Assembly (NCBI RefSeq): GCF_005860775.1 | Contig: NZ_VCHQ01000017.1 | Span: 62,001-126,000, forward strand | Direction of reading: 5' to 3' | DNA length: 64,000 nt | Source of the DNA: Klebsiella indica | GTDB lineage: Bacteria; Pseudomonadota; Gammaproteobacteria; Enterobacterales; Enterobacteriaceae | Shown: one piece after another, positions 11,179 through 21,859 of the stretch | Position numbering within the stretch: the stretch's first letter is position 1 | How the letters are laid out: each line of letters starts with the position of its first letter | Notes under the pieces: model-generated | Told to the model about the DNA's origin: nothing | What the model saw: only the letters and a program-made list of their open reading frames with translations | The model's database searches: none | Made by a program: the position numbers and the translations under genes

Positions 11179-12975
11179 TTAGCGGTCCACGTCTGACATT
11201 ACAAAATCGATACTACCCAGATAGACGATCAGGTCGGATACCAGGCTGCCGCGAATGGCCGCCGGGATCTGCTGCAGGTGCGCATAGCTCGGCGTGCGGA
11301 TACGGGTACGATAGCTCATGGTGCTGCCATCGCTGGTCAGGTAGTAACTGTTAATCCCTTTTGTCGCCTCTATCATCTGGAAGGATTCGTTGGCCGGCAT
11401 CACCGGGCCCCAGGAAACCTGCAGGAAGTGCGTAATCAGGGTTTCGATATGCTGCAGCGTGCGCTCTTTCGGCGGCGGCGTGGTCAGCGGATGATCCGCT
11501 TTGAACGGGCCTTCCGGCATGTTGTCGAGGCACTGCTGGAGAATGCGCAGGCTCTGGCGCAGCTCTTCCACTTTCAGCATCACGCGGGTGTAGCAGTCGG
11601 AAACGCCGCCGCCGGTCGGGATTTCAAAGTCGAAGTTTTCATAGCCAGAATACGGACGCCATTTACGTACGTCGAAACCAATACCGGTAGCGCGCAGGCC
11701 AGCGCCGGTGGTGCCCCACTCCAGCGCTTCTTTTGCGGTGTAGGCGGCAACCCCTTTCGAACGGCCAATCAGGATCGTGTTACGCAGCGCGGCTTTCTCG
11801 TAAGCGTCCAGACGCTTCGGCATCCACTCCAGGAATTCACGCAGCAGACGATCCCAGCCGCGCGGCAGGTCGTGCGCGACGCCGCCGATACGGAACCAGG
11901 CCGGGTGCATACGGAAGCCGGTAATCGCTTCCACCAGGTCGTAAATTTTCTGGCGGTCAGTAAAGGCAAAGAACACCGGGGTCATCGCCCCGACGTCCTG
12001 AATAAAGGTAGAGATATACAGCAAGTGGCTGTTGATACGGAACAGTTCGGAAAGCATGACGCGAATCACGTTAACACGGTCCGGCACGGTGATCCCCGCC
12101 AGTTTTTCTACCGCCAGCACGTACGGCATTTCGTTAACGCAGCCGCCGAGGTATTCAATACGGTCGGTATACGGAATGTAGCTGTGCCATGACTGGCGCT
12201 CGCCCATTTTCTCCGCGCCACGATGATGGTAGCCAATGTCCGGTACGCAGTCGACGATCTCTTCGCCATCAAGTTGCAGGATAATGCGGAACGCGCCATG
12301 CGCGGAGGGGTGGTTCGGGCCGAGGTTAAGGAACATAAAGTCCTCGTTTTCGGTCCCGCGCTTCATGCCCCACTCTTCCGGCTTAAACGTCAGCGCTTCC
12401 ATTTCCAGATCCTGTTTGGCTTTGGTCAGCTCAAACGGATCGAATTCGGTCGCGCGCGCCGGGTAGTCTTTGCGCAGCGGGTGGCCTTCCCAGGTCGGCG
12501 GCATCATGATGCGACGCAGGTTCGGGTGACCATCGAAGGTCACGCCAAACATCTCCCAGGTTTCCCGTTCATACCAGTTGGCGTTAGGGAACAGCCTGGT
12601 AAACGTCGGCAGATGCAAATCGTTTTCAGACAAGGCCACCTTGAGCATGATGTCGCGATTGCGCTCTATTGAGATCAGGTGGTAGAAAACAGAAAAATCC
12701 GCGGCGGGCAGGCCGTCACGGTGCGTGCGCAGTCGCTCGTCCATGCCGTGCAGGTCAAACAGCATTACGTAAGGTTTCGGTAATTTCTTCAGGAAATCAC
12801 CCACCTCAAGCAGTTGTTCGCGCTTCACCCAAACGACCGGGACGCCGGTGCGGGTTGGCTGAACGGTAAAGGCATCCGGCCCAAAACGATTGCGCAGTTC
12901 GCCAATCACCGGGTCATCAAGGTGATCGCGGGTTTGCCAGGCTGGTGCGGCGTCATGCGCGGTTAAATCGGTCAT
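11179..12975 (-). CDS. nuoC: NADH-quinone oxidoreductase fused subunits C and D
   Basis: This is the fused NuoCD protein (598 aa from [11 protein letters not shown]). It is the C-D fusion typical of enterobacteria, in place of two separate subunits. Residues 1 to about 190 are the 30 kDa NuoC part; the rest is the 49 kDa NuoD part, related to the large subunit of NiFe hydrogenases and lining the quinone site. The NuoD signature [12 protein letters not shown] and the C-terminal [15 protein letters not shown] are visible. GGTGA lies 5 bp before the ATG at 12975. An ATG four codons earlier (12987, MVNNMTD) is the alternative start. Confidence 0.97.
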   Translation of the reverse strand: MTDLTAHDAAPAWQTRDHLDDPVIGELRNRFGPDAFTVQPTRTGVPVVWVKREQLLEVGDFLKKLPKPYVMLFDLHGMDERLRTHRDGLPAADFSVFYHLISIERNRDIMLKVALSENDLHLPTFTRLFPNANWYERETWEMFGVTFDGHPNLRRIMMPPTWEGHPLRKDYPARATEFDPFELTKAKQDLEMEALTFKPEEWGMKRGTENEDFMFLNLGPNHPSAHGAFRIILQLDGEEIVDCVPDIGYHHRGAEKMGERQSWHSYIPYTDRIEYLGGCVNEMPYVLAVEKLAGITVPDRVNVIRVMLSELFRINSHLLYISTFIQDVGAMTPVFFAFTDRQKIYDLVEAITGFRMHPAWFRIGGVAHDLPRGWDRLLREFLEWMPKRLDAYEKAALRNTILIGRSKGVAAYTAKEALEWGTTGAGLRATGIGFDVRKWRPYSGYENFDFEIPTGGGVSDCYTRVMLKVEELRQSLRILQQCLDNMPEGPFKADHPLTTPPPKERTLQHIETLITHFLQVSWGPVMPANESFQMIEATKGINSYYLTSDGSTMSYRTRIRTPSYAHLQQIPAAIRGSLVSDLIVYLGSIDFVMSDVDR

Positions 12976-13073
12976 ATTGTTCACCATTGCAAAAGGTCCG
13001 TGGTGACTGCTGGCGAGGCTTCGCGCTGTTGTAGATTGATTTGCGAAGTTGCTATCCCGCCCGCAGGCGCAAG

Positions 13074-13748
13074 TTAAATCTCGTCCGGCGTCCGCAGATT
13101 GGTCACTGCAATACGTTCGCCGCGTTTACGCTCACGTTCCGATTGCATATTGGCGCGGTAGACGCCCTGATCGCCAACCACCCACGAAAGCGGGCGACGT
13201 TCTTTACCAATGGATTCCTGTAGCAGCATCAGCGCCTGCATATAAGCCTCCGGACGCGGTGGACAGCCCGGGATATAAACATCAACCGGAATAAATTTAT
13301 CCACGCCCTGCACAACGGAATAGATATCGTACATACCGCCGGAGTTGGCGCATGCGCCCATTGAGATAACCCACTTCGGCTCCAGCATCTGGTCATAAAG
13401 GCGCTGAATGACCGGGGCCATTTTGGTAAAGCAGGTCCCGGCCACCACCATCAGGTCCGCCTGACGCGGGGAGGCGCGCAATACTTCTGCGCCAAAACGC
13501 GCAACGTCATGCACCGCAGTGAATGACGTCACCATTTCCACGTAGCAGCAAGAAAGGCCAAAGTTGTAAGGCCAGATTGAGTTCTTACGGCCCCAGTTCA
13601 CCATGTCATGCAACGCGTGTTCGAGTTTGCCCATATACACGCTTTTATTGACTTCTTGCTCCAGGGGGTCGGTTACGATCTCCTGTTTTTGCAGGGGGTA
13701 ACGGTCGTTCTCACCGTTAGGATCGATGCGGGTGAGCGTATAATCCAT
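13074..13748 (-). CDS. nuoB: NADH-quinone oxidoreductase subunit B (cluster N2)
   Basis: NuoB (224 aa) carries the terminal cluster N2, which reduces ubiquinone. The tandem cysteines Cys67-Cys68 (GLSCCYVEM), Cys133 (GACANSGG) and Cys162 ([10 protein letters not shown]) are present. Compared with the 220 aa protein I remember from E. coli, it has four extra residues just before the conserved DMVNWGRKN ([14 protein letters not shown]). The gene follows nuoA after 15 bp and is separated from nuoCD by about 90 bp of unremarkable sequence. Confidence 0.97.
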   Translation of the reverse strand: MDYTLTRIDPNGENDRYPLQKQEIVTDPLEQEVNKSVYMGKLEHALHDMVNWGRKNSIWPYNFGLSCCYVEMVTSFTAVHDVARFGAEVLRASPRQADLMVVAGTCFTKMAPVIQRLYDQMLEPKWVISMGACANSGGMYDIYSVVQGVDKFIPVDVYIPGCPPRPEAYMQALMLLQESIGKERRPLSWVVGDQGVYRANMQSERERKRGERIAVTNLRTPDEI

Positions 13749-13763
13749 CTTATTGCCTCGCTT

Positions 13764-14210
13764 TTACTGCGTATGACGGTTAGTGGGACTGCCTGTTTCC
13801 GGGTTAACCAGCGTGCGACGGGAACGCGCAGGCGTCCAGTCCAGTGCGCCGATACGAACGAGGTAAACCAGACCAGCCAGTAGCACTAAAATGAAAATGG
13901 CGGCTTCCACAAAGCCAACCCAGCCGCTTTCACGGATAGAAGTCGACCATGCGTAGAGATACAGGGCTTCCACGTCGAAGATGACAAAGAACATGGCTAC
14001 CAGATAAAACTTCGCAGAAAGGCGTAAGCGAGCAGAACCAACGGAGTCGATCCCCGATTCAAACGGCGTGTTTTTGCTACGCGCCCGCGCGCGTCCGCCG
14101 AGGTACCAGCCGCCAACCAGCATCAGGCAGCACAGACCAATAGCAATAATGAGAAATATAGCGAATGCCCAATGATGAGCGATAACTTCAGTGGATGTTG
14201 ACATACGCAT
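13764..14210 (-). CDS. nuoA: NADH-quinone oxidoreductase subunit A
   Basis: NuoA (148 aa) is the first gene of the nuo operon. It is a three-helix membrane subunit at the junction of the membrane and peripheral arms. The conserved loop with [20 protein letters not shown] links helices 1 and 2. The polar C-terminal tail (after DWTPARSRR) differs from the E. coli one I remember, as expected for a poorly conserved end. An in-frame second ATG two codons downstream (MSTSTEV) could also be used. Confidence 0.97.
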   Translation of the reverse strand: MRMSTSTEVIAHHWAFAIFLIIAIGLCCLMLVGGWYLGGRARARSKNTPFESGIDSVGSARLRLSAKFYLVAMFFVIFDVEALYLYAWSTSIRESGWVGFVEAAIFILVLLAGLVYLVRIGALDWTPARSRRTLVNPETGSPTNRHTQ

Positions 14211-14765
14211 TGCTTAACCAAAAAAGTGTAGCGCTAAAACCCTCTGCTCTTACCGGCAGATGAACGCCACAGCGTTTCACAGGGAGGAATAAAAAAATAG
14301 CCGTGCAAAAAGCGTCCTTGATTGTTGATGTGGAAGGCCAATTGCGGTGGCTTTTTACCCCTTTCGTTAACCTTTTGTCAACTTTAACAAAAGTTTTCAC
14401 AACATTAATTTACATTGGATTCTTTTCATTAACATTAAATGCCCTTTTCTGCTAAGTAGCCTTGCATATCGAAGGGATTTAGTGCTGGTGAATCGTGTCC
14501 GTTTCCGCCGTAAATCAAAATTACCCGCCTATTTTGACAGGATTTAGCCACGATTCATCCCCCTAAGTAGGGGTATTTTCTTGATCTATGACACGGTTTT
14601 GTTAATTCAATCAAAAAAACGGCAACAAACTATCCGGTTTTTTAACATTAGCAGGAAGTATTAAACGTGCAGAAAAAATTGAGGCGAAACGATGAACAGG
14701 AAGATTAACCGTATGATTTCAATCAAAAACAACCAATAAAACATGTAATTCATCAAAAAAAATTG
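14211..14765 (-). promoter_or_regulatory. nuo operon promoter and leader region
   Basis: This gene-free stretch (about 555 bp) between the lrhA terminator and nuoA must hold the nuo promoters. A candidate sigma-70 promoter on the minus strand has TTGACA at 14376-14381 and TAAAAA at 14352-14357 with an 18 bp spacer. That would start transcription about 135 bp before nuoA. The region is AT-rich. At about 14562-14577 there is a palindrome containing TACCCCT on the minus strand, which fits the NarL/NarP heptamer. In E. coli nuo is known to respond to NarL and ArcA. The promoter placement is an inference. Confidence 0.45.
14562..14577. promoter_or_regulatory. possible NarL-type palindrome upstream of nuo
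   Basis: The sequence CCCCCTAAGTAGGGGT forms a short inverted repeat (CCCCTA and TAGGGG around 2 bp). Read on the minus strand it begins TACCCCT, matching the NarL heptamer TACYYMT. nuo is activated by NarL with nitrate in E. coli, which makes this reading plausible, but the site is not proven. Confidence 0.35.
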
Positions 14766-14811
14766 AAAAAAAGAACCACTGCGTTCATTTCGCACATTTG
14801 TGGTTCTTTTT
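14766..14811 (-). terminator. lrhA rho-independent terminator
   Basis: The inverted repeat AAAAAGAACCAC (14768-14779) / GTGGTTCTTTTT (14800-14811) lies just after the lrhA stop. On the minus strand it is followed by a run of T, so it should end lrhA transcription before the nuo promoter. The stem is about 12 bp with a 20 nt loop. Confidence 0.75.
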
Positions 14812-14816
14812 CGCAC

Positions 14817-15791
14817 TTACATTTTGTTACCAGATTTCGTGCCTTTTGTCGGACTTTCCCCTTCATGAAACAGGGGATGATCTTCTCCCCCTTCCGGGGT
14901 ATAAACGCGCTGCACAGACCACGGTTGATGTTCTGCGCTCAGTGACTGAAAAATGACGCGCGCCAACTCACTGACCTTCTGAGGATAACAGCTCAGCATA
15001 TAGTGCGTGTCCGGCAGCCCGGGTAACCCTTCGCTCTTACCGGGCACCCGAAACTCTCTCCCCATCATCTCTACCGGTTGCGCGGTCACGCCAAGACCCG
15101 CTTTCACCGCCGCTTTCACGCCGGCGATTGAGGACGCCGCGTGGGCAAGATGCCAGGGGATCCGGGCGGCATTGAGGGCGGTAATCATTGCTTCACGGAG
15201 CGTGTCAGGCGTATCGGTCAGGACCAGCGGTACAGACTCGCCCTGTGGCAGGATATAATCGGCTGCGCAGTACCATAACGTTGGTGATGTACGTAACCTT
15301 ATCTGTTCATAACCGCTTGTCTGCCGGGTGGTCAACGCAAGATCGATTGCCCCGTTCGCCAGCCTCTTTTCAACATCAACATGATTGAGCGCTTTGATTT
15401 CGAGAGTCAGCCTGGGATAAAAACTGCCGATTCGGTTCAACAAGAAAGGCAAAATAGTCTCCGCCGTCTCATCAGATGCGCCGATCGTGAGCGTTCCCTG
15501 CAAACTACCGAACATCAGCGACATGCAGGCTTCATCATTAAAACGCAGAATTTTCCGCGCGTATCCCAGTAGCTGAATGCCCTGTTCCGTCAGAAGTTTA
15601 TTGCGCCCATGACGAGCAAAGAGCTCTTTTCCAACCAGCTGCTCCAGCCTCTGCATTTGCTGGCTTACTGCCGACTGGGTACGGCGTACTGCAGTAGCCG
15701 CAGCGGCAAATGTGTTGAGATCGGCGACAGCAACAAAGGTTCTTAACAGATCGAGGTCTAAATTTAGTATCGGGCGATTTTCATTTATCAT
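14817..15791 (-). CDS. lrhA: LysR-type regulator LrhA (HexA/PecT family), divergent effector domain
   Basis: This is a LysR-type regulator (324 aa) in the conserved lrhA position upstream of nuo. In E. coli LrhA represses flagellar and fimbrial genes and promotes RpoS turnover. The N-terminal winged helix (residues about 10-70, containing [14 protein letters not shown] and [20 protein letters not shown]) is close to the LrhA/HexA consensus. The effector-binding part from about residue 115 on ([31 protein letters not shown]) departs strongly from the LrhA proteins I know. The tail ([12 protein letters not shown]) is also unusual. The start at 15791 ([16 protein letters not shown]) matches the family; the open frame runs 17 codons further upstream. 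It could be an LrhA with a replaced or fast-evolving sensor domain. Confidence 0.85.
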   Translation of the reverse strand: MINENRPILNLDLDLLRTFVAVADLNTFAAAATAVRRTQSAVSQQMQRLEQLVGKELFARHGRNKLLTEQGIQLLGYARKILRFNDEACMSLMFGSLQGTLTIGASDETAETILPFLLNRIGSFYPRLTLEIKALNHVDVEKRLANGAIDLALTTRQTSGYEQIRLRTSPTLWYCAADYILPQGESVPLVLTDTPDTLREAMITALNAARIPWHLAHAASSIAGVKAAVKAGLGVTAQPVEMMGREFRVPGKSEGLPGLPDTHYMLSCYPQKVSELARVIFQSLSAEHQPWSVQRVYTPEGGEDHPLFHEGESPTKGTKSGNKM

Positions 15792-16750
15792 ATTGGCTTC
15801 ACTTACAGGCGACTGAGCGCCTGGCCCACAGGGCTGTTTCACTTGCCATTTTGACTCGGACAGCGCTCAAACAAAATGCGTTCGATGTTGAACGCACACC
15901 AGTGCGGCCCTGAAGGTGAGCGAAGCGAATAATCCCACGTACGAGTATTACGTGTACGCTCCGGGCTCGAAACGCCGTCCGTGCCTGTATTGCTTTTGAA
16001 AGCACTCATCAGCCGCAAATGCACGGAATCGCTGAGTAATATTTTGTGATACACCCTGGCGCGTTTAATTACGCTGACGCCGTTTACTGTGACGCGGCGC
16101 AAAAATAACCCTCAACGCTCATCCTTTTACGCACCACAAACATCCAAACTGATGTCGGCACTCAACAACACAAACAAAAACCTGCAATAACAATATATTA
16201 ATAATATCACAACCGCTGTCTGGCTTGCCTGGCATCAATATTAACGATGATATTCTAACCGAAAAAAACAATATTTATAAGCGTTATTAACTTGTCTTAT
16301 CGCCCATTTTAAACACGATTCTACGCATTAATTAAATTAACAGCCGATAAAATTTTATTTGCATAAAATAAAAATTACTCATCGATTAAATGCTTTTATT
16401 AAAAATATCAGGCAAGCTTGTTACAAAGTCTTGTAGCCTGTGAATTAAACGTTTAGCAAAAAGAAGTGACTCTTTTACGTAAAAACAAACGGACACCCCT
16501 CAAGACAACAAACCATATAACTGTTCGAAAAAATTAAAAAAATCACAACATATGACCACAAACTAGCCATATAAAGGCATAATCCACAAACAAAACCAAC
16601 AATCATCAGGAATATTGATTACTCCAAAAAAACAAAAACGACAAAATCTTCTCCTGTTAACCCTTCAAAATGACCGGGATGGGGAGTACATTATTTCGTG
16701 CTGACTTCCACGGCAGGGAGTGGCACTAACAGCTAAAAGGTCAAAGGTTC
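15792..16750. promoter_or_regulatory. long divergent lrhA-alaA intergenic region
   Basis: This is about 960 bp without a convincing gene between divergent lrhA and alaA. The lrhA-proximal 300 bp is GC-richer and contains a palindromic stretch near 15931-15955 (CCCACGTA ... TACGTGTACG) that resembles a decayed ERIC-type core. From about 16140 to 16640 the DNA is strongly AT-rich with many A-runs, as expected for a region bound by H-NS or Lrp. lrhA is known to have a long leader in E. coli. AAAGG lies 3 bp before the alaA ATG. I could not fix the promoters by eye. Confidence 0.5.
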
Positions 16751-17968
16751 ATGTCCCCCATCGAAAAATCCAGCAAATTAGATAACGTCTGTTACGATAT
16801 CCGCGGCCCGGTTCTGAAAGAAGCGAAACGCCTTGAAGAAGAAGGCAACAAAGTCCTGAAGCTGAACATCGGCAACCCGGCGCCATTCGGCTTTGATGCC
16901 CCCGACGAAATCCTCGTTGACGTCATCCGTAATCTCCCCACCGCCCAGGGTTATAGCGACTCAAAGGGTCTATATTCCGCACGCAAGGCCATCATGCAAC
17001 ACTACCAGGCGCGTGGAATGCGAGATGTTACGGTTGAAGATATTTATATCGGCAACGGCGTTTCCGAACTGATCGTCCAGGCTATGCAGGCGCTGCTGAA
17101 CAGCGGCGATGAAATGCTGGTGCCTGCGCCAGATTATCCCCTGTGGACTGCCGCCGTGGCGCTTTCCAGTGGCAAAGCGGTGCACTATCTTTGTGATGAA
17201 TCTTCTGACTGGTTCCCGGACCTCGACGATATCCGCGCCAAAATCACCCCGCGCACCCGCGGTATCGTGATCATCAACCCGAATAACCCGACCGGCGCGG
17301 TGTACTCAAAAGAGTTGCTGATGGAGATCGTTGAGATCGCCCGTGAAAATAACCTGATTATTTTCGCCGATGAGATCTACGACAAGATCCTTTACGATGA
17401 CGCGCAGCACCACTCAATTGCGCCGCTGGCGCCGGATCTGCTCACCGTGACCTTTAACGGCCTGTCAAAAACCTACCGCGTTGCCGGTTTCCGCCAGGGC
17501 TGGATGGTGCTTAACGGCCCGAAGAAACACGCAAAAGGTTATATCGAAGGCCTGGAGATGCTGGCCTCTATGCGCCTGTGCGCTAATGTCCCGGCCCAGC
17601 ACGCGATTCAAACGGCCCTCGGCGGCTATCAGAGCATCAGTGAATTTATTGTACCTGGCGGTCGCCTGTACGAGCAGCGTAACCGCGCCTGGGAGTTGAT
17701 CAACGAAATCCCCGGCGTCTCCTGCACCAGGCCGCAGGGCGCGCTGTATATGTTCCCGAAAATTGACGCGAAACGCTTTAATATCCATGACGACCAGAAG
17801 ATGGTGCTCGATTTCCTGCTGCAGGAGAAAGTCCTGCTGGTTCAGGGCACCGCCTTTAACTGGCCATGGCCGGATCACGTGCGTATCGTCACCCTTCCTC
17901 GCGAAGACGAACTGGCAATGGCAATCACCCGCTTCGGGCGTTTCCTTTCCGGTTATCATCAGCTCTGA
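16751..17968 (+). CDS. alaA: glutamate-pyruvate (alanine) aminotransferase AlaA
   Basis: AlaA (formerly YfbQ; 405 aa) is a cytoplasmic PLP-dependent class I aminotransferase. It converts pyruvate and glutamate to alanine and 2-oxoglutarate and is a main source of alanine. The PLP lysine is Lys240 in FNGLSKTYRVAGFRQGW. Other fold I motifs are GNGVSELI (about 101), INPNNPTGAVY (about 175) and FADEIYDKILYD (about 205). Length and both ends fit the family exactly. It is transcribed away from lrhA and followed by yfbR after about 90 bp containing a GC hairpin. Confidence 0.96.
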   Translation: MSPIEKSSKLDNVCYDIRGPVLKEAKRLEEEGNKVLKLNIGNPAPFGFDAPDEILVDVIRNLPTAQGYSDSKGLYSARKAIMQHYQARGMRDVTVEDIYIGNGVSELIVQAMQALLNSGDEMLVPAPDYPLWTAAVALSSGKAVHYLCDESSDWFPDLDDIRAKITPRTRGIVIINPNNPTGAVYSKELLMEIVEIARENNLIIFADEIYDKILYDDAQHHSIAPLAPDLLTVTFNGLSKTYRVAGFRQGWMVLNGPKKHAKGYIEGLEMLASMRLCANVPAQHAIQTALGGYQSISEFIVPGGRLYEQRNRAWELINEIPGVSCTRPQGALYMFPKIDAKRFNIHDDQKMVLDFLLQEKVLLVQGTAFNWPWPDHVRIVTLPREDELAMAITRFGRFLSGYHQL

Positions 17969-17981
17969 TTTCGTCAGATCC

Positions 17982-18009
17982 GCCGCCGGGACTTGTTGCA
18001 TCCGGCGGC
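17982..18009. terminator. GC-rich hairpin after alaA
   Basis: GCCGCCGG (17982-17989) and CCGGCGGC (18002-18009) form an 8 bp stem just after alaA. There is no T-run, so this may be a factor-assisted end, an mRNA-stabilising hairpin or a REP relic rather than a classic terminator. Confidence 0.4.
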
Positions 18010-18058
18010 ATTCCCGGCGCACAATGGCTCCCGACGTTGTTACTGATTAAGGGTTCCT

Positions 18059-18658
18059 ATGAGTCAGAGTCATTTTTTTGCCCACCTTTCCCGCCTGAAA
18101 CTCATCAATCGCTGGCCGCTGATGCGCAATGTGCGCACAGAAAACGTATCCGAACACAGTTTGCAGGTCGCGATGGTGGCTCACGCACTGGCGGCGATTA
18201 AGAACCGAAAATTTGGCGGTCAGGTTAACGCCGAACGGATTACGCTGTTGGCGATGTACCACGATGCTTCGGAAGTCCTGACCGGCGATCTCCCTACCCC
18301 GGTGAAATATTTCAACTCGCAGATTGCTCAGGAGTACAAAGCCATTGAGAAAATCGCCCAGCAAAAGCTGGTCGATATGGTGCCTGACGAACTGCGGGAT
18401 ATTTTTGCTCCGCTAATTGACGAGCGTCACTATAGCGAAGAAGAGAAAGCGCTCGTTAAGCAAGCCGATGCGTTATGCGCCTATCTGAAATGCCTTGAAG
18501 AGCTGTCGGCGGGTAACAATGAGTTTTTGCTGGCCAAAAGCCGCCTTGAGAAAACGCTGGAATCACGCCGCAGCCCGGAGATGGACTATTTTATGCGAGT
18601 ATTTGTACCAAGTTTCCATCTTTCGCTTGATGAAATCAGCCAGGATTCACCGCTGTGA
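18059..18658 (+). CDS. yfbR: 5'-deoxynucleotidase YfbR
   Basis: YfbR (199 aa) is an HD-domain phosphohydrolase that dephosphorylates 5'-deoxyribonucleoside monophosphates and takes part in dUMP/thymidylate salvage. The metal-binding residues His33 (SEHSLQVAM), His68-Asp69 (AMYHDASE) and Asp137 ([11 protein letters not shown]) are at the expected positions, as is the [10 protein letters not shown] loop. The length equals that of the E. coli protein. The gene is convergent with yfbS. Confidence 0.95.
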   Translation: MSQSHFFAHLSRLKLINRWPLMRNVRTENVSEHSLQVAMVAHALAAIKNRKFGGQVNAERITLLAMYHDASEVLTGDLPTPVKYFNSQIAQEYKAIEKIAQQKLVDMVPDELRDIFAPLIDERHYSEEEKALVKQADALCAYLKCLEELSAGNNEFLLAKSRLEKTLESRRSPEMDYFMRVFVPSFHLSLDEISQDSPL

Positions 18659-18665
18659 ATCCCAA

Positions 18666-18695
18666 TTTCCCGGGCAGTATCAGCTGACCGGGAAA
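18666..18695. terminator. hairpin between convergent yfbR and yfbS
   Basis: TTTCCCGG (18666-18673) and CCGGGAAA (18688-18695) form a perfect 8 bp stem with a 14 nt loop in the 41 bp gap between two convergent genes. It can act on both strands, but no strong T-run follows. Confidence 0.5.
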
Positions 18696-18699
18696 CTCA

Positions 18700-20532
18700 T
18701 CAGAACGGAAACAGTACCGGAATCAGCAGTACGCACACCACCATGACCAGTATAGTGAACGGTACGCCGATCTTCACAAAATCGCTGAATGTGTACTTAC
18801 CGGGCCCCAACACCAGAGTATTCACCGGAGAAGATACCGGGGTCATAAACGCCGCCGATGCGGCCATCGCCACCACCATCGCAAAAGGATAAGGCGATAC
18901 GTCCATCGACCTGGCCGCCGCCAGCGCAATGGGCGCCATCAACACCGCAGTCGCGGTATTTGAAATAAACAAACCTATCGCCGCACACATCACGAACAGG
19001 CATGCCAGCATCAGATAGGGACCTTTGCTGCCCGCCACGTCCATCAAACCTCTGACAACCAGGTCAACACCACCTGTTTTCTGCAACGCCAGCGCAAACG
19101 GCATCATCCCGACAATCAAAATAATACTCGGCCAGTGAATCGCTTTATACGCGCTCTCAGCATTAATACAGCGAAATTTTCCCATCAATAAACAGGCGAT
19201 GATTGCCGCGATTGGATTGGGGATCTCGTCGGTAAGCATGAGTGCGACCATCAATACCATGCAGAATATTGCATGTGGCGCCTGGCTGTGCGCAGGAGAG
19301 GCATCGTTGACTTCAATTGGCATATTCAGCACCACGAAGTCGCGCCCTCGTTTAGCCAGTGCGGCAATCTGTCGCCAGTTGCCCACAACCAGCAGAATAT
19401 CGCCGAGCTGTAGCGCTTCATCAATGACCGCGCCATCAATGGCCTTACCGTCGCGCTTTAAGCCCACGATATTGAGATCAAAACGGGTACGAAAGGCGAT
19501 CTCACGTACCGTCTTGCCCACCAGTTCGGAATCCGGAATAAGGGAAACTTCCGCCATCCCCACATCCAGCGCCTGATCGGAAAAATATTCGCCTCGAAGC
19601 ACCATGGGCTCCAGCATTTGCTCGCCGCAGAACTGGCGTAAATCCACGTCCGAAGCGGACATATCAATCAGCAGAACATCGCGGGCACGGAATTCTGATA
19701 CCCCATTAACGTTAACAATTACTCGCCGAAAGCGCCTCCAGCGCTCAACGCCGATAACGTTAGCCCCGTAACGTTCGCGAAGCTTCAGGTCATCCAGGCG
19801 CTGGCCAATCATCGGCGAACCGGGACGAATCGCCAGGCGGCGCGCCCTGCCGGTCAGATGGTAATCCTTGATTAAATCACGAAAAGTGCTCCGTTTACGG
19901 CCGTCGCGCACCTGCTCGCCCTCTTCTCCTTTCAGCATAAAGCGCATTACCAGCATATAGAGAATGCCCAGCACCAGTACCACCAGGCCGATTGGCGTCA
20001 CGCTGAAAAAGCCGAATCCCTGCAACCCTTCACGCAACATCTCACTATTGACCACCAGGTTAGGCGGCGTGGCGACCAGCGTCATCATCCCGCTAATCAG
20101 CCCGGCGAAGCTGAGCGGCATCATCAACCGCGAAGGCGAGGTATTCATGCGCATTGAAACGCTAAGCACCACCGGGATAAAAATGGCTACCACGCCCGTC
20201 GAACTCATAAAGGCGCCCAGCCCGGCGACGGTCAGCATTAAAAAAACCAGCATTTTTGTTTCGCTGTTACCGGCCACCTTCACCAGCCAGGCCCCCATTT
20301 TGCTGGCGACTCCGGTGCGTACCAGACCATCGCCGATGATAAACAGCGCGGCGATAAGGATAACGTTGGGATCGCTAAACCCCGAGAAAGCCTCGCTAAG
20401 GGTTAGCGTATTGCTGAGGATAAAAGCGACAATCACCAACAATGCGATAGCGTCCATGCGTACTTTCCCGGTGGCAAAGAGCACGACGGCTACGGCAAGC
20501 AGAGATAACACCCAGATCAATTCACCGTTCAC
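18700..20532 (-). CDS. yfbS: SLC13-type transporter with two RCK_C domains, YfbS
   Basis: YfbS (610 aa) is a predicted inner-membrane anion/sodium symporter of the divalent-anion (DASS/SLC13) family. N-terminal membrane helices (about 1-200) are followed by two cytoplasmic TrkA_C (RCK_C) domains (about 215-300 and 305-385; see [19 protein letters not shown] and [14 protein letters not shown]), then more helices to the end. This split arrangement is typical of the subfamily. The substrate is not known to me. It stands alone, convergent with yfbR and behind the yfbT terminator. Confidence 0.92.
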   Translation of the reverse strand: MNGELIWVLSLLAVAVVLFATGKVRMDAIALLVIVAFILSNTLTLSEAFSGFSDPNVILIAALFIIGDGLVRTGVASKMGAWLVKVAGNSETKMLVFLMLTVAGLGAFMSSTGVVAIFIPVVLSVSMRMNTSPSRLMMPLSFAGLISGMMTLVATPPNLVVNSEMLREGLQGFGFFSVTPIGLVVLVLGILYMLVMRFMLKGEEGEQVRDGRKRSTFRDLIKDYHLTGRARRLAIRPGSPMIGQRLDDLKLRERYGANVIGVERWRRFRRVIVNVNGVSEFRARDVLLIDMSASDVDLRQFCGEQMLEPMVLRGEYFSDQALDVGMAEVSLIPDSELVGKTVREIAFRTRFDLNIVGLKRDGKAIDGAVIDEALQLGDILLVVGNWRQIAALAKRGRDFVVLNMPIEVNDASPAHSQAPHAIFCMVLMVALMLTDEIPNPIAAIIACLLMGKFRCINAESAYKAIHWPSIILIVGMMPFALALQKTGGVDLVVRGLMDVAGSKGPYLMLACLFVMCAAIGLFISNTATAVLMAPIALAAARSMDVSPYPFAMVVAMAASAAFMTPVSSPVNTLVLGPGKYTFSDFVKIGVPFTILVMVVCVLLIPVLFPF

Positions 20533-20572
20533 AACTTATCCTTGTCCGAAAATAGAGTCGAAAGTTTGGCAT

Positions 20573-20597
20573 AAAAATGCCCCGTCAACGCGGGGCC
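20573..20597 (-). terminator. terminator after yfbT
   Basis: GCCCCG (20579-20584) and CGGGGC (20591-20596) form a short GC stem. On the minus strand it is followed by TTTTT (20573-20577), 12 bp after the yfbT stop. This fits a rho-independent terminator for the yfbUT unit. Confidence 0.8.
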
Positions 20598-20608
20598 AAA
20601 TCATGAGA

Positions 20609-21268
20609 TTAGTCTTTTAGAATAACATTCACATTGCCGTCAGGAAGACGCTCGATCGCCAGGCTCTCAAGCGTCGTTAGCACCAGATCCGCTTCATCAA
20701 GACGCGGCGCGTCGGCGGGGACATTCACCGCAATCGTACGGCAACCCGCAGCCAGACCGGAGAGCAGCCCGGCGGGGGCATCTTCCACAACGGCGCACTG
20801 TTCCGCCGCCAGACCCAACAATTCAGCGCCCAGCAGATAAGCGTCCGGCGCGGGTTTTCCATGCTTAACACGCTCGGCGGTGACAAAAACGTTGGCGTCT
20901 GGCAGACCTGCCGCACGATGGCGGGCATGGGCGACAGGTATCGAACCTGAAGTCACAATTGCCCAGGGAATGCCTGCTTTGTCCAGAGTATTGAGCAATG
21001 CGATCGCTCCGGGCAGCGCCGTAACGCCATCAGTATCCGTCGCTTCGACCTTTTCCAGCCAGGCAAACTCAGCCTGAATCTCCTCTTCGCTACGCCCCGG
21101 GAGAAAATGACGCAGCGACGTTATCGCCTGTTTGCCATGAATGAAGCTCAGCACGTCATGGTGGGCAATGCCGAATCGATCCGCCCACCGACACCAGGAA
21201 CGCTCTACCACCGGCAACGAATTAACCAATGTCCCGTCAAGATCAAACAGGAACCCCTTACACTGCAC
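20609..21268 (-). CDS. hxpA: HAD-family hexitol/sugar phosphatase YfbT (HxpA)
   Basis: This is a 219 aa haloacid-dehalogenase hydrolase, the YfbT/HxpA sugar (hexitol) phosphatase. HAD motifs are visible: DLDGT with nucleophile Asp9, the motif II threonine in IVTSGS, Lys in KHGKPAPDAY, and VVEDAPAG with the metal-binding Asp. The start is placed at GTG 21268 (MQCKGFLFDLDG), because GGAGG lies 5 bp before it. An ATG four codons earlier (21280) contains that Shine-Dalgarno sequence and is the less likely start. It follows yfbU by 11 bp, forming a yfbU-yfbT pair. The sequence is clearly diverged from the E. coli and Salmonella proteins I remember. Confidence 0.92.
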   Translation of the reverse strand: MQCKGFLFDLDGTLVNSLPVVERSWCRWADRFGIAHHDVLSFIHGKQAITSLRHFLPGRSEEEIQAEFAWLEKVEATDTDGVTALPGAIALLNTLDKAGIPWAIVTSGSIPVAHARHRAAGLPDANVFVTAERVKHGKPAPDAYLLGAELLGLAAEQCAVVEDAPAGLLSGLAAGCRTIAVNVPADAPRLDEADLVLTTLESLAIERLPDGNVNVILKD

Positions 21269-21279
21269 GGCAACCTCCA

Positions 21280-21838
<559 letters not shown>

Positions 21839-21859
21839 ATATGCGTTTTCCTGATCCAA

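Noticed and set aside
14817-15791. lrhA as a frameshifted pseudogene
   Set aside because: The frame is open over the full family length, and the divergent C-terminal part still reads like a LysR effector domain ([19 protein letters not shown]). It is therefore divergence, not a frameshift.
15839-16102. 87-codon open frame upstream of lrhA (minus strand)
   Set aside because: It lies over repeat-like palindromic DNA and has no convincing start site or domain. I treat it as non-coding.
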